Of a DNA stretch of 37,808 bases, positions 7,935 through 15,498 are shown in pieces. Each line of letters opens with the position of its first letter. Within the stretch, counting starts at the first letter, position 1. Source of the DNA: Bacteroidales bacterium UBA5235 (lineage in GTDB: Bacteria; Bacteroidota; Bacteroidia; Bacteroidales; VadinHA17); assembly GCA_002409145.1 (NCBI GenBank), contig DHUL01000061.1, positions 1 through 37,808 on the forward strand. Direction: 5' to 3'. The notes beneath the pieces are model-generated. The model was not told the origin of the DNA. It did no database searches and saw nothing but the letters and a program-made list of their open reading frames with translations. Position numbers and translations under genes: made by a program.

Positions 7935-7973
7935 GTCAGATCTCCGGTCCGCAGGTCCGGTTCCGGAGCTGAC
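7935..7973 (+). other. Long intercistronic stem-loop
   Basis: GTCAG plus CTCCGG (7935-7939, 7942-7947) pair with CCGGAG plus CTGAC (7963-7973). This gives 11 paired bases with a two-base bulge and a 15-nt loop that itself holds TCCGG repeats. There is no T-tract, so it is not a standard rho-independent terminator. It sits in one of the few real gaps of the operon, just before the second nucleotide-sugar cassette, and may stabilise or process the mRNA or attenuate transcription. Confidence 0.5.
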
Positions 7974-8012
7974 GTGATATGCTTACTGATAAGACAATGT
8001 AAACTATTTATT

Positions 8013-8927
8013 ATGAAAATCTTGGTTACCGGCGGAGCCGGATACAAAGGAACAGTGCTCACCAGAAAATTGCTGGAACAGGGTTATGATGTAACCCTGC
8101 TTGATAATTTCATGTATGGTTATGAGCCGGTTATGCACCTCGCCAATAACCCGAAGCTGACAATTATCAAACATGACATCAGGAATGGCATTCCTGATAT
8201 GGCGAAATACGATGTGATATTTCATCTCGCCGGCATAAGCGGTTTCCCGGCATGCGCATCAAATCCCCACTCCGCTCAGCTGATCAATGTTGAGGCAATA
8301 CGACTGATTGCCAGGGACCTCTCTCACGGGCAGATGCTTATCAACGCATCCACCACCTCAATGTACGGCAAGTCCGGCATGCCATGCAATGAGGAGACAG
8401 CTGTTGACCCGGTAAGCACTTATGCGCAGACCAAGCTAGCAGCAGAAGAGATCCTTCATGACAGGGAAAATGTCGTTTCCTTGCGGTTTGCCACTGTTTT
8501 CGGCTTCAGCACACGCATGAGAATGGACCTTATGATCAATGATTTTGTCTACAAGGCCGTCAAGGAAAGGGTGATTGTACTATTTGACAGTTTTGCCAAG
8601 CGGACTTTCATACATGTGGAGGATGCCGCTGATTGTTACATCTTCACAATGAAAAATTTTGACAGGATGCGGAGCAATGTTTTCAATGCCGGGGGAAACA
8701 ACCTGAACTTTTCAAAGGAAGAAATTGCACAGAAGATCAAAAACAAGGTTGATTTTTCAATTATCAACTCAGAGGTAAAGGATAAGGATCTTAGGCATTT
8801 CATTGTCAATTTTGACAAGATCGCCGGGCTGGGATTCAAACCGGCCCGTACTGTTGAGGATGGAATTGACGAGTTGCTCAGGATTTATAGTTTTTATGAA
8901 TATTACTCTCACTTCAGAACAATCTGA
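8013..8927 (+). CDS. NAD-dependent epimerase/dehydratase (SDR), second cassette
   Basis: Extended SDR of 304 aa, slightly short for the family. GGAGYKG (7-13) is the Rossmann motif, STTSMYGK (113-120) carries the catalytic Ser/Thr, and Y137/K141 form the YAQTK pair. The internal VILFDSFAKRTFIHVEDAADCYI block fits a nucleotide-sugar epimerase, reductase or dehydratase acting on a 6-deoxyhexose. I start at ATG 8013 because the Rossmann strand begins there; an in-frame ATG at 7974 would add 13 residues that overlap the stem-loop region. It ends 3 nt before the aminotransferase gene, so the two very likely work on the same sugar. The reaction (4,6-dehydratase, 4-reductase or epimerase) cannot be settled by eye. 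Confidence 0.8.
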   Translation: MKILVTGGAGYKGTVLTRKLLEQGYDVTLLDNFMYGYEPVMHLANNPKLTIIKHDIRNGIPDMAKYDVIFHLAGISGFPACASNPHSAQLINVEAIRLIARDLSHGQMLINASTTSMYGKSGMPCNEETAVDPVSTYAQTKLAAEEILHDRENVVSLRFATVFGFSTRMRMDLMINDFVYKAVKERVIVLFDSFAKRTFIHVEDAADCYIFTMKNFDRMRSNVFNAGGNNLNFSKEEIAQKIKNKVDFSIINSEVKDKDLRHFIVNFDKIAGLGFKPARTVEDGIDELLRIYSFYEYYSHFRTI

Positions 8928-8930
8928 AAA

Positions 8931-10109
8931 ATGGACAGATACAACAAGAGCCTGGCTATAAACGGCGGTGAGCCGGTCAGCGCGGTTCCGGTTCCTATTC
9001 ACCAGCCTATGCTGGGCGAGGATGATTTTGCAGCAGTGGACCAGGCGGTGAGGTCTACTTTCGTCTCAGGTGACGGTCCGGCCTGCAGAGAGTTTGAGAA
9101 GCTGCTGGCAGAGTACCTCGGGGCGAAACATGTACTCTTCGTCAACTCTGCTACGGCGGCCCTGGAGCTGGCCTTCAGAGTGAAGGATTTCCCTGCCGGA
9201 TCAGAGGTGATAGTTCCTGATTTTACATATACTTCAACTGCACTGGGAGCTTTATACAACAACCTTAAGGTGGTGCTGGCGGATGTTTATCCTGACAATG
9301 GCAGCATCGATGTATCCAGGATTGAGAGCCGGATCACCGGCCGTACAGTGGCAATTGTACCCGTTGACTATGCCGGAATACCGGCAGACATGGATGCAAT
9401 AAATGCAATAGCCCGTCGGCATGGTCTTTATGTGGTTCATGACACCGCCCAATCGATAGGGTCAATATATAAAGGCAGAAAAACGGGCACACTGGCTGAT
9501 CTGTCTACCTTCAGCTTTCACGGCACAAAGAACCTCACCACGGGTGAAGGCGGCGCCGTGGTCACAGATGATGATTCAATAGCCGCACGCATAAGGGTCC
9601 TTCGCGAAAAGGGCACTGACAAGCATACATTCATTACCGAGAACCGTAGTCGCGGATTTTATGAATATGTTGACACAGGCAACTCGTATGTCCAGTCGAA
9701 CATACTTGGAGCCCTGGGAGTCTCTCAGTTAAGGAAAATTGAGATGATGAACGGGCTGAGGCAGGCAGTGGCTGAGTATTACCTTTCGAACCTGAGGAAT
9801 ATCCCGGGGCTGGAATTCATTCGCCAGCCCGAAGACTCCCGTACCAACTGGCATATTTTCGGGATACTTGTTCCGCCGGAGCACAGGTACTGGATCATGG
9901 ATGCGCTCAGAGCAGAGGGGGTGATGGCCAACGTCCACTATTCGCCGCTGCATACGAATAGTTTCTACAGGGGTCTGGCCACTGATGATGAGATGCCCGG
10001 ATCCATGAATTTTTATAACCGGTTCCTGAGGCTGCCGCTGTATCCTTCGCTCAGCGCCGGGGAGACGGACATAGTTGTCAGATCTGTGAGGAAGGTCTTC
10101 GGAAGCTGA
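8931..10109 (+). CDS. DegT/DnrJ/EryC1 aminotransferase, RffA/WecE-like
   Basis: 392-aa PLP aminotransferase of a different branch from the one at 2956. K200 in FSFHGTKNLTTGEGGA is the Schiff-base lysine and D171 in VHDTAQ contacts PLP. REKGTDKHTF followed by YEYVDTGNSYVQSNILGALG closely follows the WecE/RffA pattern (EKGTxR...DxGSSY..S), whose enzymes make dTDP-4-amino-4,6-dideoxygalactose. The N-terminal LAINGGEPV is common in the wider DegT family. It lies 3 nt after the SDR and is followed by an ATP-grasp protein and a GNAT, so the 4-amino sugar may be further acylated. The cluster thus appears to make two different amino sugars. Confidence 0.83.
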   Translation: MDRYNKSLAINGGEPVSAVPVPIHQPMLGEDDFAAVDQAVRSTFVSGDGPACREFEKLLAEYLGAKHVLFVNSATAALELAFRVKDFPAGSEVIVPDFTYTSTALGALYNNLKVVLADVYPDNGSIDVSRIESRITGRTVAIVPVDYAGIPADMDAINAIARRHGLYVVHDTAQSIGSIYKGRKTGTLADLSTFSFHGTKNLTTGEGGAVVTDDDSIAARIRVLREKGTDKHTFITENRSRGFYEYVDTGNSYVQSNILGALGVSQLRKIEMMNGLRQAVAEYYLSNLRNIPGLEFIRQPEDSRTNWHIFGILVPPEHRYWIMDALRAEGVMANVHYSPLHTNSFYRGLATDDEMPGSMNFYNRFLRLPLYPSLSAGETDIVVRSVRKVFGS

Positions 10110-10170
10110 CCTGAATCAAAACCGGTAGCTTAATTTACAGGCGTTGGCGAAATTTACTAAAGCCCGGACA

Positions 10171-11370
10171 ATGGATCAAAAGTGGAAGTCAATTATGATC
10201 TTTGGCGCCGGTCTGAATCAGCTGGAGCTGATCCGGGAGGCTGGGAAGCTGGGTTTGGTTACTGTTGCAATTGACCCGGAAGAGAATCCCCCGGGAAGGG
10301 CGGAGGCCGATCATTTTTGCCGTATCGGGGCCAATGACTATGAAGCTACGAAGGAGACAGCCCTCAGGTATGGAGTATCCGGTATCGTGACGGGGCAGAT
10401 GGAGAAACCGCTCAGGATGATGGCCAGGCTGGCGCGGGACCTTGGTTTTGTCTTTAATTCACCGGTGGTGACCGAACGGTGTCTTGACAAATGGCTGATG
10501 AAGGAGGTTTTACAGAGGCACAAAGTACCCTGTGCAAAGGGCTTCCTTTTAAAGCCGGGAGATGCACCGGTCAAACCCGGGAGCCTGAGCTGGCCTGTGA
10601 TAATCAAACCCCGCGATGCCTTCTCCAGCAGAGGAGTGTACCGGTGTGCCGACGCAGGCGATATTGAATCATACATAGCGGAGAGCAGATCTTTTTCTTC
10701 AAGCGGTGACGTAATTATTGAGGAGTTTCTCCAGGGAATGGAGTACAGTGTTGAGGCTGTTACCTTCAATGGGGAGACAACGATAGTACAGATTACCGAG
10801 AAGTATATAACACCTTATCCGCGTACAGTGGAGATGGGGCATCTTCAGCCGGCTGACCTGGAAATGACAGTAAGGATGCAGATGTCAGCAGTGGTCATCA
10901 GAGCTCTGAAGGCGCTGGGAGTTATGAACTCTGCCTCACATACCGAGGTCATGGTTACTGAAAACGGACCTCAGGTAATTGAGACAGGTGCACGACTTGG
11001 GGGTGACTTTATAGGTTCATATCTGACCCGGGCATCCACCGGGATGAGTATGGACAGGGCAGCTGTGGAGATTGCCATGGGAGTGAGGCCTTCGCATATG
11101 CCTTCAGTCAGAGCATTCTCGATGATCAGATATCTTGAATTGCCAGAAGGTGGTACTGTGGATCAGGTTCTTCCGTTTGACGATATCCTTTCACTTCCAG
11201 GTGTGGTGTTTGCCGCACTTTTCGTCAGACCCGGGGATATAATCAAACCAGTATCTCACAGCGCATTACGGCCCGGATGCATTATTGCTGAGGCCGACAC
11301 AAAAATCGGGGTCATGCTTAGAATAGAGGAATATTCAAGGCTTCTGACCGGGAAAATTATTTTAAAATAA
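10171..11370 (+). CDS. ATP-grasp carboxylate-amine ligase
   Basis: 399-aa ATP-grasp protein. The N-terminal Rossmann-like domain starts IMIFGAGLNQLELIREA, the ATP-binding lysine is K146 in WPVIIKPRDAFSSRG, the second ATP strand is VIIEEFLQGMEYSVE, and the metal-binding segment is VIETGARLGGDF with E271. The ExxARLGGD form is shared with carbamoyl-phosphate-synthetase-like and L-amino-acid ligases that form amide bonds through an acyl phosphate. Between a WecE-like aminotransferase and a GNAT, a reasonable role is joining an amino acid or other carboxylate to the amino sugar. That is inference. I use ATG 10171; an in-frame TTG at 10144 would add nine residues and has no better ribosome site. 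Confidence 0.78.
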   Translation: MDQKWKSIMIFGAGLNQLELIREAGKLGLVTVAIDPEENPPGRAEADHFCRIGANDYEATKETALRYGVSGIVTGQMEKPLRMMARLARDLGFVFNSPVVTERCLDKWLMKEVLQRHKVPCAKGFLLKPGDAPVKPGSLSWPVIIKPRDAFSSRGVYRCADAGDIESYIAESRSFSSSGDVIIEEFLQGMEYSVEAVTFNGETTIVQITEKYITPYPRTVEMGHLQPADLEMTVRMQMSAVVIRALKALGVMNSASHTEVMVTENGPQVIETGARLGGDFIGSYLTRASTGMSMDRAAVEIAMGVRPSHMPSVRAFSMIRYLELPEGGTVDQVLPFDDILSLPGVVFAALFVRPGDIIKPVSHSALRPGCIIAEADTKIGVMLRIEEYSRLLTGKIILK

Positions 11371-11385
11371 CAGATACCGGATAAT

Positions 11386-11910
11386 ATGCTAAAAGGAGAG
11401 AAAATTGTTCTGAGGCCGTTGAAGGAGAGTGACTGGAGCAAGACAATCAGCTGGCGCAATGATCTTATGATCAAGAAGCTGGCGATGATGCACCCTTTCC
11501 CGATAACAGAGATGGTTGAAAAACAGTGGTATGAAAAGATGCTTGCAAGCACTGACCCGGGTGTGGTATATTTCACAATAACGGATAACGAGGATCAACC
11601 GGTTGGGTTCATAAGCCTTACCCGGATCAGTTATACCCACAGAAACTGTTACCTGGGGATTGTTATCGGTGAGCCGGAAGCGAGGGGCAGGGGCTATGGA
11701 TATGAGGCAGTTACGCTGATCTCAGATTATGCATTCAATAAGCTTAATCTCCGCAAAATTACTGTTGAGGTTGTTGAGATAAACAAAAGTGCACTCGCAT
11801 TGTATGAAAAGCTTGGCTTTATTGAGGAGGGGAGAATGAAAAAGCAGTTTTATTCTGACGGAGCCTTTCTGGATGTATTTATCATGTCATTGTCTGGGAC
11901 AGAAGGTTAG
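11386..11910 (+). CDS. GNAT acetyltransferase, RimJ/RimL-like
   Basis: Single-domain GNAT of 174 aa, full family length. It begins in the usual RimL manner (IVLRPLKESDW), has the acetyl-CoA pyrophosphate loop EARGRGYGYEA (98-108), and ends with INKSALALYEKLGFIEEGRMKKQFY, the motif-B region found in RimL, SpeG and the sugar-nucleotide acetyltransferases of the PseH type. It starts 15 nt after the ATP-grasp gene. In this setting it likely acetylates the 4-amino sugar or the amine of an amino acid placed on it by the ligase. The substrate cannot be read from sequence. Confidence 0.8.
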   Translation: MLKGEKIVLRPLKESDWSKTISWRNDLMIKKLAMMHPFPITEMVEKQWYEKMLASTDPGVVYFTITDNEDQPVGFISLTRISYTHRNCYLGIVIGEPEARGRGYGYEAVTLISDYAFNKLNLRKITVEVVEINKSALALYEKLGFIEEGRMKKQFYSDGAFLDVFIMSLSGTEG

Positions 11911-11962
11911 AATTGTTTACAGCTGATAATTTAGCCAACAGTTACGGTTTCCGACAAGATCT

Positions 11963-12808
11963 ATGTTGAGGTTGATAAAACGGTTTGTCAATAAAATATT
12001 ATGGGTGGTTGATTCTTTCTTCTGGTCAATGCCCGGTATTTTTATCAGAGATCGGTTCAGGCACTATGAACCACCATTTGCCATAGGGATTACCACCTAC
12101 AAGGACAGATTTACTTCTTGCCTGAAACAAATTTTGAGGAAGTTGTCTTTCCTGTTTCCAGGTTGTCAGATATATGTTCTGGCAAACGGCCATTATCTCA
12201 AAGAAGAACAGGTGGAGTACCTTGACCGGATACAATCATATTGTTCACGGTTCAGCAACGTCAGGTTGATTTCCTATATCGATCCGCAAGGTCTGAGTTT
12301 TCTGTGGAACACCATCCTGAAAGCCTCAGGCAGCAGCAGAAATCTGATTCTGAATGATGATATAGATGTGAAGCGGTCATTCGCACGCTTTATTGACAGA
12401 TCGGGAATTTTACAACGGGATGTAGCCACCATAAACTCTTCCTGGAGTCACTTTTTTATTTCGGAAAGCATTGTGGAGAGAGCTGGTTTTTTTGATGAGA
12501 ACCTGCCTGAACTTGGTGGAGAGGATGATGATTACCTGGCACGTCTCGCGATATTGGGAATTCTCCCTGATAACTACATGACCAACAGTTTATGCAGGAA
12601 GTCAGGACGTAGAGGCAAGGCCCCGGGTTACAATTCTTACGGCAAAGATATGTCCGTTGAGGAGGGAGGATACAGCACCCTGAACACAAGGTATCTGGGT
12701 CAGAAGTGGGAGACATCTGATCAGTACTTTGAAGGTGCTGTTGAAGTTGCCGGCAGAAAGGTTCGGTTTTGGAAACTAAGGGAGAAAGAGGATACATGGC
12801 CAGCCTAA
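11963..12808 (+). CDS. GT-A-fold glycosyltransferase (GT2-like)
   Basis: 281-aa probable glycosyltransferase. FAIGITTYKDR (39-49) is the first strand and nucleotide-binding start, ILNDDIDV (129-136) carries the acidic DxD-like site, and GGEDDDYLARL (185-195) corresponds to the ED motif holding the catalytic base in GT2 enzymes. No membrane helix other than a weakly hydrophobic N-terminus (about 10-27) is visible. It comes directly before the Wzx flippase and overlaps its start by 13 nt. The role would be adding a sugar to the lipid-linked repeat unit on the cytoplasmic face. Family membership is moderately sure; specificity is unknown. Confidence 0.72.
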   Translation: MLRLIKRFVNKILWVVDSFFWSMPGIFIRDRFRHYEPPFAIGITTYKDRFTSCLKQILRKLSFLFPGCQIYVLANGHYLKEEQVEYLDRIQSYCSRFSNVRLISYIDPQGLSFLWNTILKASGSSRNLILNDDIDVKRSFARFIDRSGILQRDVATINSSWSHFFISESIVERAGFFDENLPELGGEDDDYLARLAILGILPDNYMTNSLCRKSGRRGKAPGYNSYGKDMSVEEGGYSTLNTRYLGQKWETSDQYFEGAVEVAGRKVRFWKLREKEDTWPA

Positions 12809-14238
12809 GGAACAAAGCTCTCAAAGGATTATTCTGGAGTTTTCTTGACTCATTCGGTGTATACCTGGTCAAGTTCGGCTTCAGTATAGTGATTGCCCGG
12901 ACCCTCTCTCCCGATGATTACGGCCTGATGGGAATGATTGTGATATTTATTTCCCTGGGCCAGATGATTATGCAGAGCGGCTTTTCCATGGCACTGATTC
13001 AGAAGAGGGAGGCTGACACAACTGATTTCTCAACAGCCTTCTGGTTCAATTTCATCACTGCTGTAGTTGTTTACCTGATACTTTTCTTTACAGCCGGAGC
13101 AATTGCCTCTTTTTTTGGGGAGCCATTGCTGGTCAGCATTACCAGGGTCACTGCCATTGGCATAATACTGAACGCACTGTGTTCAATACAGGTCTCAATT
13201 CAGACCAAAAGAATGAATTTCAGGAGACTTACCTGGATTAATCTCGTAAGTGCGCTTGCTTCAGGTACTACAGGCCTGGTCATGGCATTAAGGGGATTCG
13301 AAGTGTGGGCTCTGATCTTTCAGACACTGGCAGGCAATGTAATCTATCTGGCCGGGCTCTGGATAACCACCGACTGGAAACCACAATTTGTATTTAGCAT
13401 TCAATCATTCAGGGGATTATTTAAGTTTGGCTATAAAGTCCTGCTGCAGGGATTGACAGATGTTCTCTTCACAAAAAGTTATTTTCCTTTGATTGGGAAG
13501 TTCTTTACAGTTTCGCAGTTGGGTTATTATACGAATGCAAGCAGGTTTTACGATATTTTTGTACATCAGACCGCCAACTCGGTTACCCGGGTGATATTTC
13601 CCGCCTTTTCTTCAATCCAGCATGAGGAACATAAGTTCAGCAGCAACTATACAAAATCATTTAATCTGCTGGCATTAATAATGTTTCTGGGATCGGTGGT
13701 AATGATTATCAGCAGCAGGCCTTTCGTCTCAATTGCACTGACTGAAAAATGGTTGCCCGCAGTCCCTTTTATGCAATTGTTTTTTGTGGATGGTTTTTTC
13801 TTCCCATTGATGATGTTCAACCTGAATATTCTGTATTCATTTGGTAAAGGAGGGGATGCCCTGAAGATTGATATATTCCGTAAGTCACTAATAATGATTG
13901 GTATACTTGTGCTTATAAGATATGGTATCAGGGCGCTCATTGCCGGGCAGGTCTTTGCAACCCTGGCAGCTCTGATATACACTTCTCTGACAATAATGAA
14001 GTTCAGGGGCATATGTGTCCGGAGCATCCTGGTACCATTACTGAAACTCACTGTGATCTCAGGACTTTGTCTTATCATGAGTTTCCTCCTAACCGGCAAA
14101 ATAACTATTTCAGACTGGACTGAGCTGATTATGAAACTGACTCTTATACCGGCAGTTTTCCTGTTGCTTACAAGGCTGATTTTACCGGAATCATTAATAA
14201 ATCTGAAGGAATTCATAATGGAGTTCAGGCTCCGGTAA
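12796..14238 (+). CDS. wzx: Wzx-type O-unit flippase (MOP/WzxC family)
   Basis: 480-aa polytopic protein with about 12-14 hydrophobic helices, of the length and pattern of the MOP-superfamily polysaccharide exporters. The N-terminal block (GLFWSFLDSFGVYLVKFG, then IARTLSPDDYGLMGM and QSGFSMALIQ) is characteristic of the WzxC/Wzx group, and GYYTNASRFYDIF lies midway as in relatives. It would flip undecaprenyl-pyrophosphate-linked repeat units to the periplasm. The ATG at 12796 follows a purine-rich GAGAAAGAGG and matches the family N-terminus; an in-frame TTG 27 nt upstream is unlikely. It overlaps the upstream glycosyltransferase by 13 nt. With the Wzy-like protein at 15499 it marks the locus as Wzx/Wzy-dependent. 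Confidence 0.87.
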   Translation: MASLRNKALKGLFWSFLDSFGVYLVKFGFSIVIARTLSPDDYGLMGMIVIFISLGQMIMQSGFSMALIQKREADTTDFSTAFWFNFITAVVVYLILFFTAGAIASFFGEPLLVSITRVTAIGIILNALCSIQVSIQTKRMNFRRLTWINLVSALASGTTGLVMALRGFEVWALIFQTLAGNVIYLAGLWITTDWKPQFVFSIQSFRGLFKFGYKVLLQGLTDVLFTKSYFPLIGKFFTVSQLGYYTNASRFYDIFVHQTANSVTRVIFPAFSSIQHEEHKFSSNYTKSFNLLALIMFLGSVVMIISSRPFVSIALTEKWLPAVPFMQLFFVDGFFFPLMMFNLNILYSFGKGGDALKIDIFRKSLIMIGILVLIRYGIRALIAGQVFATLAALIYTSLTIMKFRGICVRSILVPLLKLTVISGLCLIMSFLLTGKITISDWTELIMKLTLIPAVFLLLTRLILPESLINLKEFIMEFRLR

Positions 14239-14246
14239 ACAGCGGC

Positions 14247-15440
14247 ATGGAGGGGAGGAGAAGAACATTTTGCACTATTTTTCCCAACTACAGGGATTAT
14301 CATTTTTTCAAGGATCCGGGCCAGATACCCTATCGATTCTCAAAACTGGGTTATGACACCTCAATTGTATGTTACAGCGACAACGAGGATTTTCCGGAGA
14401 CACAAAAGCATATCAGACTTAACACTATCGCTGACAGGTATATTTCCCGTAAATTCAACAGCGGTATCCTCTGGTACCTTGTTGTTAATGCGAGGAAGAT
14501 AGATATTCTTAACATCTTCCATTTCTCCTGGAATTCACTGCTTTTCGCTTTTATTTACAAGACGCTGAACAACAGGGGATTTGCATACCTGAAGCTTGAT
14601 CACTGTGCCTTTGCTGATGAATCAGAATACAAATTGTACCCTCACAGGAATAACCCGCTCGATTTCAGCGGAGCTAAACGCAAGGGTAAGGTAAAATATT
14701 ATATTGCGATACACTGTCTGGCCAGGAAGGTTGATCTGTGGAGTGCGGAGGATGAAGATACCTGTGGATTGCTTGAAGATAGGTATGATTTTTTCAAAGG
14801 CCGGTTGATTACTGTCTATAATGGTCACACAGCCGATCTCACCGGAGAAGAGTTGAATGTCAGCACATTGAAGAAGAGTGACATAATTATGACAGCCGGA
14901 AGGTTGGGAATACATCAGAAGGCAACAGAAATTCTCCTTGAAGCTTTCATCAGGGTGGCTTCTTCATCCCGGTATGACCTTCACCTGGCAGGTACCATAG
15001 ATCCTTCCTTCGATGAGTACATCAATACTTTTTTTCAGAATAATCCTTCATTGAGAGACAGAATAGTTTTCCATGGTTCGCTGGGGCGACTTGAGCTTTT
15101 TCAGTTATACAGCCGGTCGAGGATCTTTTGCCTGCCTTCAAGATATGAGACTCTTGCCAATGTCTTTCCTGAGGCCATGTACTTCAGAAATGTTATTGTT
15201 ACAACTGAAAATGTTTCATTGATGCCGGTGATCAGAAAAACCGGGGCAGGACTTATAGTGAAAAGAGATGACTCCGAAGCCCTTGCAGAAGCGTTGTTAT
15301 GGTTGATCAATAACCCCGCTCTGATAGATCAGATGAGTGCTCTCTCGCATGAGATCTCATCGGACCTACTAAACTGGGACAGTATTGTTACCTCTCTTAA
15401 CGGCAGGATTGAGGAGATGCAAACCGGAAGGCGGAAATGA
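14247..15440 (+). CDS. GT-B glycosyltransferase (GT4-like)
   Basis: 397-aa glycosyltransferase with a typical C-terminal GT4 half: IMTAGRLGIHQKATEILLEAF (start of the donor domain), DLHLAGTID, RIVFHGSLGRLELFQLYSRSRIFCLPS, and the E-x7-E motif E301-E309 in RYETLANVFPEAM. The N-terminal half lacks the usual Gly-rich first loop and instead reads CTIFPNYRDYHFFKDPGQIPYRFSKLGYDTS, so the acceptor domain is divergent. It begins 8 nt after the flippase. It would add one sugar of the repeat unit using a nucleotide-sugar donor. Confidence 0.83.
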   Translation: MEGRRRTFCTIFPNYRDYHFFKDPGQIPYRFSKLGYDTSIVCYSDNEDFPETQKHIRLNTIADRYISRKFNSGILWYLVVNARKIDILNIFHFSWNSLLFAFIYKTLNNRGFAYLKLDHCAFADESEYKLYPHRNNPLDFSGAKRKGKVKYYIAIHCLARKVDLWSAEDEDTCGLLEDRYDFFKGRLITVYNGHTADLTGEELNVSTLKKSDIIMTAGRLGIHQKATEILLEAFIRVASSSRYDLHLAGTIDPSFDEYINTFFQNNPSLRDRIVFHGSLGRLELFQLYSRSRIFCLPSRYETLANVFPEAMYFRNVIVTTENVSLMPVIRKTGAGLIVKRDDSEALAEALLWLINNPALIDQMSALSHEISSDLLNWDSIVTSLNGRIEEMQTGRRK

Positions 15441-15484
15441 TCTGTTTAAGGGTAATGATATCATCAGAAACCAATACTACCGGC

Positions 15485-15491
15485 AAGGAGG
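15485..15491 (+). promoter_or_regulatory. Strong Shine-Dalgarno (AAGGAGG) before the Wzy-like gene
   Basis: AAGGAGG is the best ribosome-binding match noticed in the window. It lies 7 nt before a TTG at 15499 and 13 nt before an ATG at 15505 in the same frame. The spacing favours the TTG, which changes the protein by only two residues. Confidence 0.5.
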
Positions 15492-15498
15492 CTAAACA

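Noticed and set aside
12769..12795. TTG start extending the flippase by nine residues
   Set aside because: The ATG at 12796 has a purine-rich ribosome site and gives the normal family N-terminus.
13647..14303. 218-aa open frame on the minus strand
   Set aside because: It is antisense to the flippase gene, whose membrane-protein pattern and family motifs are clear. The minus frame has no recognisable domain.
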